Source: Devosia sp.
GTDB taxonomy: Bacteria; Pseudomonadota; Alphaproteobacteria; Rhizobiales; Devosiaceae
Direction of reading: 5' to 3'
DNA length: 64,000 bases
Assembly (NCBI RefSeq): GCF_017307495.1
Contig: NZ_JAFKHE010000021.1
Coordinates: 62,001-126,000, forward strand
Part shown: in pieces, positions 1-7,851 of the stretch
Layout of the letters: each line of letters starts with the position of its first letter
Position numbering within the stretch: the stretch's first letter is position 1
Translations under genes and position numbers: made by a program
The notes under the pieces: model-generated
What the model was told of the DNA's origin: nothing
Database searches by the model: none
Seen by the model: only the letters and a program-made list of their open reading frames with translations

Positions 1-1
1 G

Positions 2-136
2 GCCCGCGTGCTCGGCATGGAGCGCGACCTGGGCAGCCTCGAACGTGGCAAGCTGGCCGATTTCGCCGTGCTCGAGCGGGCGACGCTCAAGGTCGCCGCG
101 ACCTGGGTCGGCGGCAAGGAAATGTGGAGGGCCTGA
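2..136 (+). CDS. Amidohydrolase superfamily protein, C-terminal fragment (5' end outside window)
   Basis: Only the last 44 residues are in the window. They contain the segment LGSLERGKLADFAVL followed by a Val/Trp-Gly-Gly strand (TWVGGKEMW). This is the typical closing beta-sandwich of amidohydrolase-superfamily enzymes such as NagA, hydantoinases and related deacetylases. The catalytic barrel lies upstream, so the substrate cannot be read. The stop codon overlaps the ATG of the next gene (TGATG), which implies translational coupling with the two small proteins downstream. NagA-like is one option; a cyclic amide or thiazoline hydrolase would fit the neighbours equally well. Confidence 0.6.
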   Translation, partial: ARVLGMERDLGSLERGKLADFAVLERATLKVAATWVGGKEMWRA

Positions 137-582
137 TGGGCGAGAAACTGCGCTATGCCGAGGAAGGCGAGGTCCATCTCGATTTCCATGGCGCCACCAA
201 TACGACGATCGACTTCATCATCGACCGCTTCGGCGTCGAGGCGATGGACGAGATCTTCAGGAAGGTCGGGCGCGACGTCTATCGCTCGATCCACGAGGAT
301 CTCGTGGCCGGCGACACCCGGCAACTGGTCGAGCACTGGCGGCACTTCTTCACGCGCGAGGACTGCGACTACGATATCGAGATCGGCCGCGACGAGATCG
401 TGCTGACCGTGCGCCGCTGCACCGCCTGGCACCATGTCGCCAGGCTGGTCGGCACGCCATCGCCGCACTTCTGCGACCAGACGATCCGCACCAACGAAGC
501 GCTGGCCGAGGGCTCGCCCTTCGCATTCGAAACCACGATCACCGGCCCGGGCGCGTGCCGGCAGGTGATCAGGAGGCGCTGA
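136..582 (+). CDS. Conserved small cytoplasmic protein, possible ATC hydrolase-like (paralog of next gene)
   Basis: This 148-residue protein has no signal peptide or membrane segment. The ATG at 136 was chosen because it overlaps the upstream stop; a GTG at 124 is a weaker alternative. The mid region carries REDCDYDIEIGRDEIVLTV, then a Cys-bearing strand (RRCTAWHHV), then FCDQT and a final GPGACRQV segment. The same order of elements recurs in the next gene, so the two are diverged paralogs. The pattern loosely resembles the L-2-amino-thiazoline-4-carboxylic acid hydrolase family, but that assignment is from memory of the motif style and is tentative. It overlaps its neighbour by one base and probably acts with it, perhaps as a heteromer. 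Confidence 0.55.
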   Translation: MGEKLRYAEEGEVHLDFHGATNTTIDFIIDRFGVEAMDEIFRKVGRDVYRSIHEDLVAGDTRQLVEHWRHFFTREDCDYDIEIGRDEIVLTVRRCTAWHHVARLVGTPSPHFCDQTIRTNEALAEGSPFAFETTITGPGACRQVIRRR

Positions 583-1067
583 TGATCCCGTCCGACCACT
601 TCACCCGCTTCTACAACGAGGTGTTCAAGTTCCTCGAATCCCAGGGCGAGGCCGAGCTCGAGGCCTACTTCCTCGCCATCTCGAAGAACCAGGAAAAGCA
701 CATCCTCGAGCTCATCCAGACCAAGGGCCTGGCGGGGATGGAGGAGTACTGGTCGCATATCAAGGTCGAAGAAAACTGCGACATGGACATCGACCGCTAC
801 GATGACCACATCGAGCTCAGGATGAATGTCTGCCCCAGCCTCTCCAAGGTGATGGACAACGATGCCGAGCCGATGGGCCGCTACTGCGACCACTGCGCCG
901 GCTGGATCGGGCCGATCCTCGACAAGACCGGCTATCACCTGGTCTACGACGTGATCAGCCGTACCGAGCCGCGCTGCGTGATGCGGGTGTTCAAGGACGC
1001 AGCGAAGGCCAGGGAAGCCGAAAAGGATGTGAAGCTGCTTATGGGGTGGCCCGGGCACAAGGTTTAG
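582..1067 (+). CDS. Conserved Cys-rich small protein, possible ATC hydrolase-like (paralog of previous gene)
   Basis: This 161-residue soluble protein starts on an ATG that shares its A with the upstream stop codon. It contains EENCDMDIDRYDDHIELRM, a strand ending NVCPSLSKV, the motif YCDHCAGWIGP, and RTEPRCVMRV near the C-terminus. Aligning these by eye with the preceding protein shows the same framework (E-x-C-D-x-D-I, a Cys strand, a C-D pair, a late Cys), so the pair arose by duplication. This copy alone has the CxxC-like CDHC, suggesting it carries the redox, nucleophilic or metal site. The L-2-amino-thiazoline-4-carboxylic acid hydrolase family is a possible home, not established here. 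It is the last gene of the unit; the next gene is on the other strand. Confidence 0.55.
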   Translation: MIPSDHFTRFYNEVFKFLESQGEAELEAYFLAISKNQEKHILELIQTKGLAGMEEYWSHIKVEENCDMDIDRYDDHIELRMNVCPSLSKVMDNDAEPMGRYCDHCAGWIGPILDKTGYHLVYDVISRTEPRCVMRVFKDAAKAREAEKDVKLLMGWPGHKV

Positions 1068-1130
1068 GGGGCGGCGCGTGGGCCCCACCCCCACCGAGCT
1101 GCGCTCGTTCGCTCCGCTCACAGGGGCGGG

Positions 1131-1904
1131 TCAGGCTGCCAGTTGCTGGGAGATCCGCGACGCCGCGACCTTGAGCGCTTCGGCGGCCTCGCTCGTCCGC
1201 TCGGGCCGCATGCGACGCTCTGGGGCGGACATGCTCATCGCGGCGACCGGATGGCCGGCGCGATCGAGGATCGGCACGCCGATGCACATCAGCCCGTCCT
1301 CGTTCTCACCCACCTCGACGGCGTAGCCGCGGCGGCGCACGTCCTCGGCCTGGCGACGCAGCTTGGAGACTTCGGTCAGCGTCTTGATCGTCATCTGCTC
1401 GAGCTCGCCGCCCGGCAGGCGGTCCACCACCTCGGGCAGGAAGGCCAGCATGGCCTTGCCAAGCGAAGTCGAATGGGCCGGGTGGCGCAGGCCGATCCTG
1501 GCGCTGGCGCGCAGCGGCCGGGCCGGCTCCAGCATGTCGATATAGACGATGTCGCTGTCGTCGAGGATGGCGAGGTTGACCGTCTCGTTGAAGGTGGCGA
1601 CCAGCTGGCGCATCTCGGGCTGGGCCAGTTCGCGCAGGCCCGAGAGGTCGTTGTCGACCCGCGCCAGTTCGCGGAAGTTGGCGCCGACGCCATAGCGGTC
1701 ATGCCAGACGTCGTGGGCGAGGAAGCCGGTGGCGGACAGCGTCTGCAGGTAGCGGAACACCGTGGTCTTGGGGAGCTTGAGCTCGTGGACGATCTCGGTG
1801 AGGGTCACCATGTGGCCCTGGCGCGCCACGTAGTCGAGCACCTGCAGTGCCTTGACCACGGGCTGCACCATGTAGTCGCCCTCGAGCTTGTCCATCGCCT
1901 TCAC
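1131..1904 (-). CDS. IclR family transcriptional regulator
   Basis: The protein has 257 residues, the normal IclR length. The N-terminal winged helix-turn-helix covers roughly residues 15-75, with LTEIVHELKLPKTTVFRYL as the recognition-helix region. The effector-binding domain follows, with the characteristic TVNLAILDDSDIVYID strand, a HPAHSTSLGKAMLAF motif and a closing GHPVAAMSMSAP strand. The first codon is GTG at 1904; an ATG at 1895 is an alternative. It lies 21 bases downstream of the deaminase-like gene on the same strand, so the two are probably co-transcribed and this regulator likely controls that enzyme. A pair of matching palindromic sites upstream of the unit is a plausible target for it. 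Confidence 0.9.
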   Translation of the reverse strand: MKAMDKLEGDYMVQPVVKALQVLDYVARQGHMVTLTEIVHELKLPKTTVFRYLQTLSATGFLAHDVWHDRYGVGANFRELARVDNDLSGLRELAQPEMRQLVATFNETVNLAILDDSDIVYIDMLEPARPLRASARIGLRHPAHSTSLGKAMLAFLPEVVDRLPGGELEQMTIKTLTEVSKLRRQAEDVRRRGYAVEVGENEDGLMCIGVPILDRAGHPVAAMSMSAPERRMRPERTSEAAEALKVAASRISQQLAA

Positions 1905-1925
1905 CCCGTTCGCTTGTCCCTTTGG

Positions 1926-3224
1926 CTAGAAGAAGGTCTTGAGCGCCTCGGTGACGCGGTAGTCCGCGTCGACCAGAAGCAGCATCTGCCATTTGTCGAA
2001 AGTCGTGCACGGATGCCCGATCCCGAAGGCCACCATATCACCCGGCCGGAGCGGACTCGAGGCCGGCACTTCCATGTGCCCGTGCTGGTCGTTCAGCGCC
2101 ACGATCTTGTGGCCGGCCGGCACCGGTTCCGGCGCTTGCATCGTGCCCGGCCGGTACCAGTGCAGCGGCACCGGCATGCCGGCATCGAAGCTGATGTCGC
2201 GCTTGCCCATGGTGACGATCAGCCGCCCGTCCTCGGGGCGCGACTGCACATAGGCCCAGACCTCGAGCGCGGCTTCGAGCCGCCCCTCGGGCAGCTTCAA
2301 AGTCGTCTCGGAGAGGATGCGCTCGTAGGCGGCGGCATAGGAAATGGAATCGTGCGTCAGGTAGCAGCCGGAGCGCAGCACCTTGACCACCGGCCGGCTG
2401 AAGCTGGTCGCGTTGAAGCGCTCGCCGACCCGGTCGAAGAAGGCCGTGCCGCCGGCGCTGACCACCACCGGGTGGTCGGCGGCGAACAGGCCCTCGGCCA
2501 GCGCCATCTGGGCCAGCGCGGCGACATCGTCAATCAGACCGTCGGCGGCCTCAGGAGTGGGAAGCAGGCCCTCGAAGCACTCGAAGCCGCCCAACGCCAG
2601 CCCATCGGTCGCCACGACCTTGCGCGCCACGTCCATGGCGGTGTCGCGCGAGCGGGCGCCGGCGCGGCCGCCGACGAACCCCATCTCGACCAGCACGCGC
2701 AGCGGGTTGCCGACCGGCGGCGGGTTGCGCCGGGCGCCGTCGGCCAGCATGGCGACGCCGTCCGCGCCGTCGGCGAGGCAGTAGAGCTCGAAGCCGGGCA
2801 CATGCAGGGCGCGGAAGCAGGCGTCGATCGCCTGCTGCCCGATCGGCTGGTTGGCGATGATGACGCGCCCGACGCCGAACCTCAGGCAGACCTGCAACTG
2901 CTGCACAGTGGCGACGGTGATGCCCCAGGCGCCGTCGGCAACCTGCAGGTCGAACAGGACGGGCGACATCGTGGTCTTGCCGTGCGGGGCAATGACGAGG
3001 TCGTTGGCGGCGGTGAAATCGCGCATCCAGGCGCTGTTGGCGCGCAGCACATCCTCGCGGATCACCGCCAGCGGCAGCGGCAGGTCGCCGGCCAGCACGC
3101 TCCAGCCCTGCTTGCCGACCTCGCCGACCTTCAGCGGCTCGGCGTCGAAGGGCAGCCCCTTGGTCAGCGGATCAAGCGGCTGGTCGGCGAGCGAGGCCAG
3201 ATCGAGGCGGGGCAGGAAGGGCAT
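1926..3224 (-). CDS. PLP-dependent D-amino acid deaminase/aldolase-like enzyme (DSD1-type, alanine racemase fold)
   Basis: This 432-residue enzyme has an alanine-racemase-type N-terminal barrel and a C-terminal D-serine-dehydratase-like domain. The predicted PLP Schiff-base lysine is K83 in APHGKTTMS. A phosphate-binding GVGG-like region and the C-terminal HGH segment (NDQHGHMEV) match the D-serine deaminase / D-threonine aldolase group, where His and Cys residues bind zinc. Reactions in this family act on D-configured hydroxy amino acids and release ammonia or glycine; the exact substrate is unknown. It is the first gene of a two-gene unit with an IclR regulator. A RidA protein encoded 2.7 kb away would fit, since dehydrating deaminases release 2-aminoacrylate-type enamines that RidA hydrolyses. 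Confidence 0.85.
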   Translation of the reverse strand: MPFLPRLDLASLADQPLDPLTKGLPFDAEPLKVGEVGKQGWSVLAGDLPLPLAVIREDVLRANSAWMRDFTAANDLVIAPHGKTTMSPVLFDLQVADGAWGITVATVQQLQVCLRFGVGRVIIANQPIGQQAIDACFRALHVPGFELYCLADGADGVAMLADGARRNPPPVGNPLRVLVEMGFVGGRAGARSRDTAMDVARKVVATDGLALGGFECFEGLLPTPEAADGLIDDVAALAQMALAEGLFAADHPVVVSAGGTAFFDRVGERFNATSFSRPVVKVLRSGCYLTHDSISYAAAYERILSETTLKLPEGRLEAALEVWAYVQSRPEDGRLIVTMGKRDISFDAGMPVPLHWYRPGTMQAPEPVPAGHKIVALNDQHGHMEVPASSPLRPGDMVAFGIGHPCTTFDKWQMLLLVDADYRVTEALKTFF

Positions 3225-3240
3225 CGTTCAGAATCCATCA

Positions 3241-3255
3241 TTCTACAATATGGAA
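3241..3255. promoter_or_regulatory. Candidate IclR-type operator, left copy
   Basis: TTCTACAATATGGAA lies 16 bases upstream of the deaminase-like start. Its reverse complement (TTCCATATTGTAGAA) differs from the right-hand copy at 3397-3411 at only two positions, and those are symmetric. The TTC-N9-GAA form resembles operators bound by IclR-family proteins. Its position would block transcription or translation initiation of the leftward unit. Confidence 0.6.
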
Positions 3256-3396
3256 CACCAACCAGGCGTTTGTGACAATCTAACGTCACCGCGATCAGGC
3301 CTGTCAACTGCCACGCATGCCGCACCGCAATGGAACGCTTGCATCACGCTCGGGGCTGATATCATATCGCTGAGCCGCAGCGACTCCGCGCTGTCG

Positions 3397-3411
3397 TTCT
3401 ATATTGTGGAA
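3397..3411. promoter_or_regulatory. Candidate IclR-type operator, right copy
   Basis: TTCTATATTGTGGAA ends 27 bases upstream of the ATG of the rightward IclR gene. Together with the inverted copy at 3241-3255 it gives the consensus TTCYATATTGTRGAA. The two sites sit at opposite ends of the 214-base divergent intergenic region, each next to one start codon. One regulator could therefore control both units and perhaps loop the DNA. Confidence 0.6.
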
Positions 3412-3438
3412 CAACCTTCAAACGGCGACCTCCCAGCG

Positions 3439-4266
3439 ATGCCCAGAGCTGCAAGCACCGGAAAGACCACGCTGGCCGCCCCGACCGCGGATGCCCGCAT
3501 CCAGTCGGTGGCGCGCGCCAAGGCGCTGCTCGACGCGATGTCGGGCGGCGAATGGGTAACGCTGCGGCTGCTCGCCGAGCGCACCGGGCTGGCCAAGACC
3601 ACGGCGTTCAACCTCGTCACGGCGCTGGTCGATGTGGGGCTCACCGAGCGCGACGCCAGGGCCGGGGCCTACCGGCTCAGCATGCAGCACCTGGTCTACG
3701 GCAAGGCGGTCGAGCGACGGCTCGACATCACCGAGATCGCGCGGCCGCACCTGATCCGGCTGTGTGCCACAACGCGCGAAACGGTGAACCTCGCCATCCC
3801 CGGCCCGACCGATGCGATGATCATCGAGAGCCTCGAGGGAACCCAGTCGCTGCGCCTATCGTCCTACGCCGGCACGCGTGCCGCCTATCACTCTACGGCC
3901 TGCGGGCGCGCGCTCCTCGCGCACCAGCCGGAGAGCTTCCGCAGGCTGGTCTACTCGATCGGCCACCTGCCCGCCGCGACCAACCGCACCATCACCGACC
4001 CGGACACGCTCGAGGCCATCCTCGAGCGCTGCCGCAGCATCGGCTGGACCACCGAATTCGAGGAGAATGAGACCGGCGGCGCCTGCGTTGCGGCTCCGAT
4101 CTTCAACCGCGACGGCGAGGCCGTGGCGGCCGTCAGCATCGCGGGCCCGTCGAGCCGGTTCGAGCCCGAGGCCATCGAGAGGCTGGGGCGGCTGCTCGTC
4201 GCCAGCCTCGCCGACATCACCCAAGACCTTCCCGACCACTACGCCCCACCTGGTTCCAGCAAATGA
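3439..4266 (+). CDS. IclR family transcriptional regulator
   Basis: This 275-residue protein starts at the ATG at 3439, just after the right operator copy; no strong Shine-Dalgarno sequence is visible. The N-terminal HTH (about residues 20-80) includes LRLLAERTGLAKTTAFNLV. The effector domain has ETVNLAIPGPTDAMII, an AYHSTACGRALLAH motif and an AAVSIAGPSSRF strand, all family signatures. Its stop overlaps the start of the M81 peptidase gene by four bases, so regulator and enzyme form a coupled pair. It is divergent from the deaminase/IclR unit. Either of the two IclR proteins, or both, could bind the paired sites in between. Confidence 0.9.
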   Translation: MPRAASTGKTTLAAPTADARIQSVARAKALLDAMSGGEWVTLRLLAERTGLAKTTAFNLVTALVDVGLTERDARAGAYRLSMQHLVYGKAVERRLDITEIARPHLIRLCATTRETVNLAIPGPTDAMIIESLEGTQSLRLSSYAGTRAAYHSTACGRALLAHQPESFRRLVYSIGHLPAATNRTITDPDTLEAILERCRSIGWTTEFEENETGGACVAAPIFNRDGEAVAAVSIAGPSSRFEPEAIERLGRLLVASLADITQDLPDHYAPPGSSK

Positions 4267-5747
4267 CTCAAAGCCGCATCCTGCTCGCGGGCCTCTTCCA
4301 CGAGACCCATACCTTCGTCGATGAAGTGACGGGGCTGAGCGAATACACCATCAACCACGGGCCGCGGATGCTGGCCCGGCGCGGCGACGGATCGACCATC
4401 GACGGGTTCCTCGAGGTGGCCGACCGCGAAGGCTGGCTGGTGGTGCCGGTCTGCGATTTCTCGGCGCTGCCGTCGGGGACCACGGACCACGCGGTGTTCG
4501 AGCTGTTCTGGAAGGAACTCGAGCAGGGCATCCGCGCGGCGCTCGCGGAGGGCGGCCTCGACGGCATCTGGCTGGCGCTGCACGGCGCCATGGTGACCAC
4601 CGAGAGCGTCGACCCGGAAGGCGAACTGCTGGCCCGCATCCGGCGCATTCCGGGCATGGCCGAGCTGCCGCTGTTCGGCGTGTTCGACCTGCATGCGACC
4701 TTCACGGCGGCCATGGCGGCCGGGGCGAGCGGACTCGTCGCCTATCGCGAGAACCCGCATATCGACGCGCGCGACGCCGCGGTGCGTTCGGCGGACCTGC
4801 TGGCCCGGGCGCTGCGGGAGGGACGGGCGCCGCGCATGTTCGCGCGCAACGCCCCGATCATCTGGCCGCCCACCGGCACCGGAACGGCCGACCGGCCGAT
4901 GCGCGACCTCGAGGCGCTGGCACGGCAGATCGAGGCCGAAGATCCCGACATCTGGACCGTCAATGTCGTGGCCGGATATTCGTTCTCGGATGTGCCCGAC
5001 GCCGGCGTTGCCTTCTCGGTGACGACGGTCGGCAGCGAAACCGACGCCATGGCGGCGCTCGACCGGCTCGAGGCCCTCGCGGTCGAGTTGCAGCCGCTCG
5101 GCCTGCCGCAGGAGTGGTCGCTCGACGCGGCGCTGGAGGAAGCCCGGCGCAGCCCCGACGGGCCGAGCATCATCGTCGAGCCGAGCGACAATATCGGCGG
5201 CGGCGCCCCGGGCGACGGCACGGCGGTGCTGCGCGGTTTCCTCAGGCACGGCATCCGCAACGCCGCCGTGGCCATCGCCGATCCGGCGGCAGTGACCGCC
5301 CTGACGGTCGTCCCGATCGGCAGTACGGCCCGTATCTCGATCGGCGGCAAGGGCAGCCGGCTCGACGAGGGCCCGGTGGAGCTCGACGTGACGCTGATCA
5401 GCCGCAGCGACGGCGCGTTCACGCTCGAGGATCGCAACAGCCACCTCGCCGCGATGCAGGGCGTCTACATCAGCATGGGGCCATCGGCGGTGGTCGAAGC
5501 CGAGGGCATCAAGATCCTGCTCACCAGCATCAAGACGCCGCCGTTCGACCTCGGGCAGTTCCGCTCGCAGGGCATCATCCCGGAGGAGCTGTCGGTGATC
5601 GGCGTCAAGGCGGCGGTCGCGCACCGCCGGGCCTACGACAAGATCGCCAAGCGCAGCTTCACGGTGACCACGCCCGGCCCCTGCACCAGCGACCTCAGGA
5701 GCCTGCCCTACCGCCGGCTGCGCCCGAACGTCTTTCCGCTGGTCTAA
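4263..5747 (+). CDS. M81 family metallopeptidase (MlrC-like)
   Basis: The 494-residue length matches the MlrC family, named for the zinc enzyme that cleaves tetrapeptides in microcystin breakdown; most members have unknown substrates. Candidate zinc ligands are in AGLFHETHTF near the N-terminus and in VFDLHATFTAAM at about residues 141-152, and ALHGAMVTTES is a family motif. The C-terminal MlrC_C domain includes DNIGGGAPGDGTAVLR. No signal peptide is present, so it acts in the cytoplasm. It overlaps the upstream IclR gene (ATGA) and is followed after a repeat by ridA and an aminotransferase. The substrate is probably an unusual amide or peptide containing D- or beta-amino acids, by inference. 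Confidence 0.85.
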   Translation: MTQSRILLAGLFHETHTFVDEVTGLSEYTINHGPRMLARRGDGSTIDGFLEVADREGWLVVPVCDFSALPSGTTDHAVFELFWKELEQGIRAALAEGGLDGIWLALHGAMVTTESVDPEGELLARIRRIPGMAELPLFGVFDLHATFTAAMAAGASGLVAYRENPHIDARDAAVRSADLLARALREGRAPRMFARNAPIIWPPTGTGTADRPMRDLEALARQIEAEDPDIWTVNVVAGYSFSDVPDAGVAFSVTTVGSETDAMAALDRLEALAVELQPLGLPQEWSLDAALEEARRSPDGPSIIVEPSDNIGGGAPGDGTAVLRGFLRHGIRNAAVAIADPAAVTALTVVPIGSTARISIGGKGSRLDEGPVELDVTLISRSDGAFTLEDRNSHLAAMQGVYISMGPSAVVEAEGIKILLTSIKTPPFDLGQFRSQGIIPEELSVIGVKAAVAHRRAYDKIAKRSFTVTTPGPCTSDLRSLPYRRLRPNVFPLV

Positions 5748-5795
5748 GTCGGCCCGCTGCCGACGCAGCCCCGTCACTTCTCCCTTTCACCGGGT

Positions 5796-5873
5796 GTCAT
5801 CCCAGCGAAAGCTGGGATCCAGCTCACAGCTGGCGCGGGCGGAGAGTTGGATCCCTGCCTTCGCAGGGATGAC
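5796..5873. repeat. 78-bp dispersed palindromic repeat, copy 1
   Basis: The element begins GTCATCCCAGCGAAAGCTGG and ends GCAGGGATGAC, so its termini are inverted repeats and each end can also form its own small hairpin. It lies between the M81 gene and ridA. Copies of exactly the same 78-base span occur at 19865, 23306 and 23460, with a degenerate one at 41921. Confidence 0.8.
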
Positions 5874-5925
5874 AGCCAGTGGAGGGCGGCAAGAATCGAA
5901 CTTACACATCCCAAAGGAGCCCATC

Positions 5926-6312
5926 ATGATCGAGTATCCCAGCGCGCCGGATACCCCGCGCTCGCACCTGCCGTTCAGCCCCGCCACCAAGGTTGGCGAC
6001 CTGATCTTCGTCTCCGGCCAGGCTTCGGTGGATGCGACCGGCAAGATCGTGTCGGGCACGTTCGAAGAGGAGATGCGGCGCTCGATCGAGAACCTCCGCA
6101 AGGTGCTCGAGACGGCGGGCAGCGACCTCAAGCATGTCGTCCAGACCCGCAACTATGTGCGCGACAATGACGACCTGCCGCTGTTCAACAAAATCTACCC
6201 CGAGTACTTCGCGGCGCCGTTTCCGGCACGGACGACCATTACCAATTGCCTCGGCCCGCAGTTGCGCTACGAAATCGAGTGCATCGCAGTTGTGAGCAAG
6301 CCGGGGAGTTGA
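5926..6312 (+). CDS. RidA family protein (enamine/imine deaminase)
   Basis: This 128-residue protein matches the YjgF/YER057c/UK114 family in length and motifs: GDLIFVSGQASVDATGK near the N-terminus, and FPARTTITNCL with the conserved Arg that binds the substrate carboxylate. RidA enzymes hydrolyse reactive 2-aminoacrylate and other enamines or imines to keto acids and ammonia. The ATG at 5926 is preceded by a clear AAAGGAG at 5913-5919. It sits between the M81 peptidase and an aminotransferase and not far from a PLP deaminase-like enzyme. It may detoxify intermediates of those enzymes, or be a pathway-specific deaminase. Confidence 0.9.
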   Translation: MIEYPSAPDTPRSHLPFSPATKVGDLIFVSGQASVDATGKIVSGTFEEEMRRSIENLRKVLETAGSDLKHVVQTRNYVRDNDDLPLFNKIYPEYFAAPFPARTTITNCLGPQLRYEIECIAVVSKPGS

Positions 6313-6411
6313 GCCGGCGCCAGCCGTTTTTCCGTGTCGCGAAACCGGCGAGCATTTACAGTTCATGGTCTCGTAGGGCCTCTTGCGCGACAAGAACCTA
6401 AGGAGTCCGCC

Positions 6412-7764
6412 TTGTCCGTCCCCAACGCCACCACGCCGCACACCGATGACGCAGCGGAGCTCCTGAGCTTCGACAAATCGGTTGCGGCGATCCGCAAGCA
6501 CGCGCAGTGGATCTCGGGCGGAGTGAACAGCAACTTCCGGCTCAACATCTCGCCCACCCCACTGGTGTTCGAGCGTGGCGAAGGCCCCTACCTGTTCGAC
6601 GTCGACGGCAACCGGCTGATCGACTACTACCTCGGCATGGGCCCGATGATCCTCGGCCACAAGCCGCAGGCGCTGGTCGATGCGGTGAAGTCGCAGATCG
6701 ACAAGGGCATCCTGTTCGCCGGCCAGACCGAGATCGAGGCCGAGGCCGCGCGGCTCGTGTGCGAGATGGTGCCGTCGGCCGAGCGGATGCGGTTCGGCTC
6801 GTCCGGTTCGGAAGTCGACCAGGCCGCCATCCGCCTCGCCCGCGCCGCCACTGGCAAGCGCAAGATCATCAAGTTCGAGGGGCACTACCACGGCTGGTTC
6901 GACAACGTGCTGTGGTCGACCGCCCCGGCCGTCGCCTCGGCCGGCCCGGCCAACGCCCCGACGCCGGTGATCGGCTCCAAGGGCCAGCTGCCCGAGAGCG
7001 CCGACGACCTGACCGTGCTGCCGTGGAACGACCTCGAGATCCTCGAGGCGCACCTCAAGGAGGGCGACGTCGCCGGCGTCATCATGGAAGCGGCGATGTG
7101 CAACCAGGGTTCGATCCACCCTGCCGCCGGCTACCTCGAAGGCGTGCGCGCCGCCTGCACCCGGCACGGCGCGATCCTCATCTTCGACGAGGTGATCACC
7201 GGCTTCCGCCTCGCCCCCGGCGGCGCGCAGCAGCTGTTCGGCGTCACGCCCGATATCTCGACCTTCGGCAAGGCCATCGCCAACGGCTTCCCGGTGGCAG
7301 CGATCGCCGGCCGGGCCGACCTCATCGACATGTTCACCAATGGCGGGGTCGTGCATGGCGGCACCTACAACGCCCAGCCGGTGGCAATGGCGGCGACGGC
7401 GGCGACGCTGCGCTCGCTGACCCCTGCCGTCTACGACAAGATCGGCAAGTCCGGCACGGCGCTGATGGAGGGCTTCCGCGAGGTGTTCGCGCGCCATGGC
7501 GTCACGGCGCAGGTGGTCGGCTTCGGCCAGGTGTTCCATGTCGCGCTTGGCCTCGACGCACCGGCGAAGAACTATCGCGACCTCGCGCGGATGAACAAGC
7601 CGGCCTATGTCGCGCTCACCACCGCCCTCCTCCGCCGCGGCGTGCGCGCGCTCGAGCGCGGCGCCTGGTTCCTGTCGAGCGAGCATGATGCCGGCGTCAT
7701 CGACGAAACCGTGGCGGCGATGTCCGATGCGGTACGCGAGCTCAAGGCCGCCGGCACGCTGTAG
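6412..7764 (+). CDS. Class III aminotransferase, glutamate-1-semialdehyde 2,1-aminomutase-like
   Basis: The start chosen is a TTG at 6412, because TAAGGAG lies six bases before it; a GTG at 6334 would add an atypical extension. The resulting 450-residue protein has the class III fold signatures: LYFDVDGN-like YLFDVDGNRLIDYY, FGSSGSEVDQAAIRLAR for cofactor binding, ILIFDEVITGFR with the PLP-pyridine Asp, and STFGKAIANGFP with Schiff-base lysine K287. It resembles HemL, but this organism makes 5-aminolevulinate from glycine with HemA, so a catabolic transamination or aminomutase role is more likely. The neighbours ridA and the M81 peptidase support that. A paralog lies at 57063. Confidence 0.85.
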   Translation: MSVPNATTPHTDDAAELLSFDKSVAAIRKHAQWISGGVNSNFRLNISPTPLVFERGEGPYLFDVDGNRLIDYYLGMGPMILGHKPQALVDAVKSQIDKGILFAGQTEIEAEAARLVCEMVPSAERMRFGSSGSEVDQAAIRLARAATGKRKIIKFEGHYHGWFDNVLWSTAPAVASAGPANAPTPVIGSKGQLPESADDLTVLPWNDLEILEAHLKEGDVAGVIMEAAMCNQGSIHPAAGYLEGVRAACTRHGAILIFDEVITGFRLAPGGAQQLFGVTPDISTFGKAIANGFPVAAIAGRADLIDMFTNGGVVHGGTYNAQPVAMAATAATLRSLTPAVYDKIGKSGTALMEGFREVFARHGVTAQVVGFGQVFHVALGLDAPAKNYRDLARMNKPAYVALTTALLRRGVRALERGAWFLSSEHDAGVIDETVAAMSDAVRELKAAGTL

Positions 7765-7787
7765 CACCGGCGCGACAATGCGCCCTC

Positions 7788-7810
7788 CCCTCTCCCCCAA
7801 GGGGAGAGGG
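7788..7810. terminator. GC-rich hairpin between aminotransferase and coaBC
   Basis: A perfect 10-bp inverted repeat CCCTCTCCCC / GGGGAGAGGG with a CAA loop follows the aminotransferase stop by 23 bases. It could terminate transcription, though no T-tract follows. It also belongs to the C-rich hairpin repeat type seen inside pdeM and upstream of the kinase gene at 36345. Confidence 0.5.
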
Positions 7811-7851
7811 CCTTGTGGCACTGCCCGCGCTCTTCGTGTATTCCCGCACGC

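Noticed and set aside
1143..3275. 710-residue open frame on the plus strand across the IclR and deaminase genes
   Set aside because: It is antisense to two well-supported genes and has no recognisable domain.
6412..7764. Assignment of the aminotransferase as hemL
   Set aside because: The genome region encodes hemA of the C4 pathway, and the gene sits among catabolic genes; a second similar copy argues for another role.
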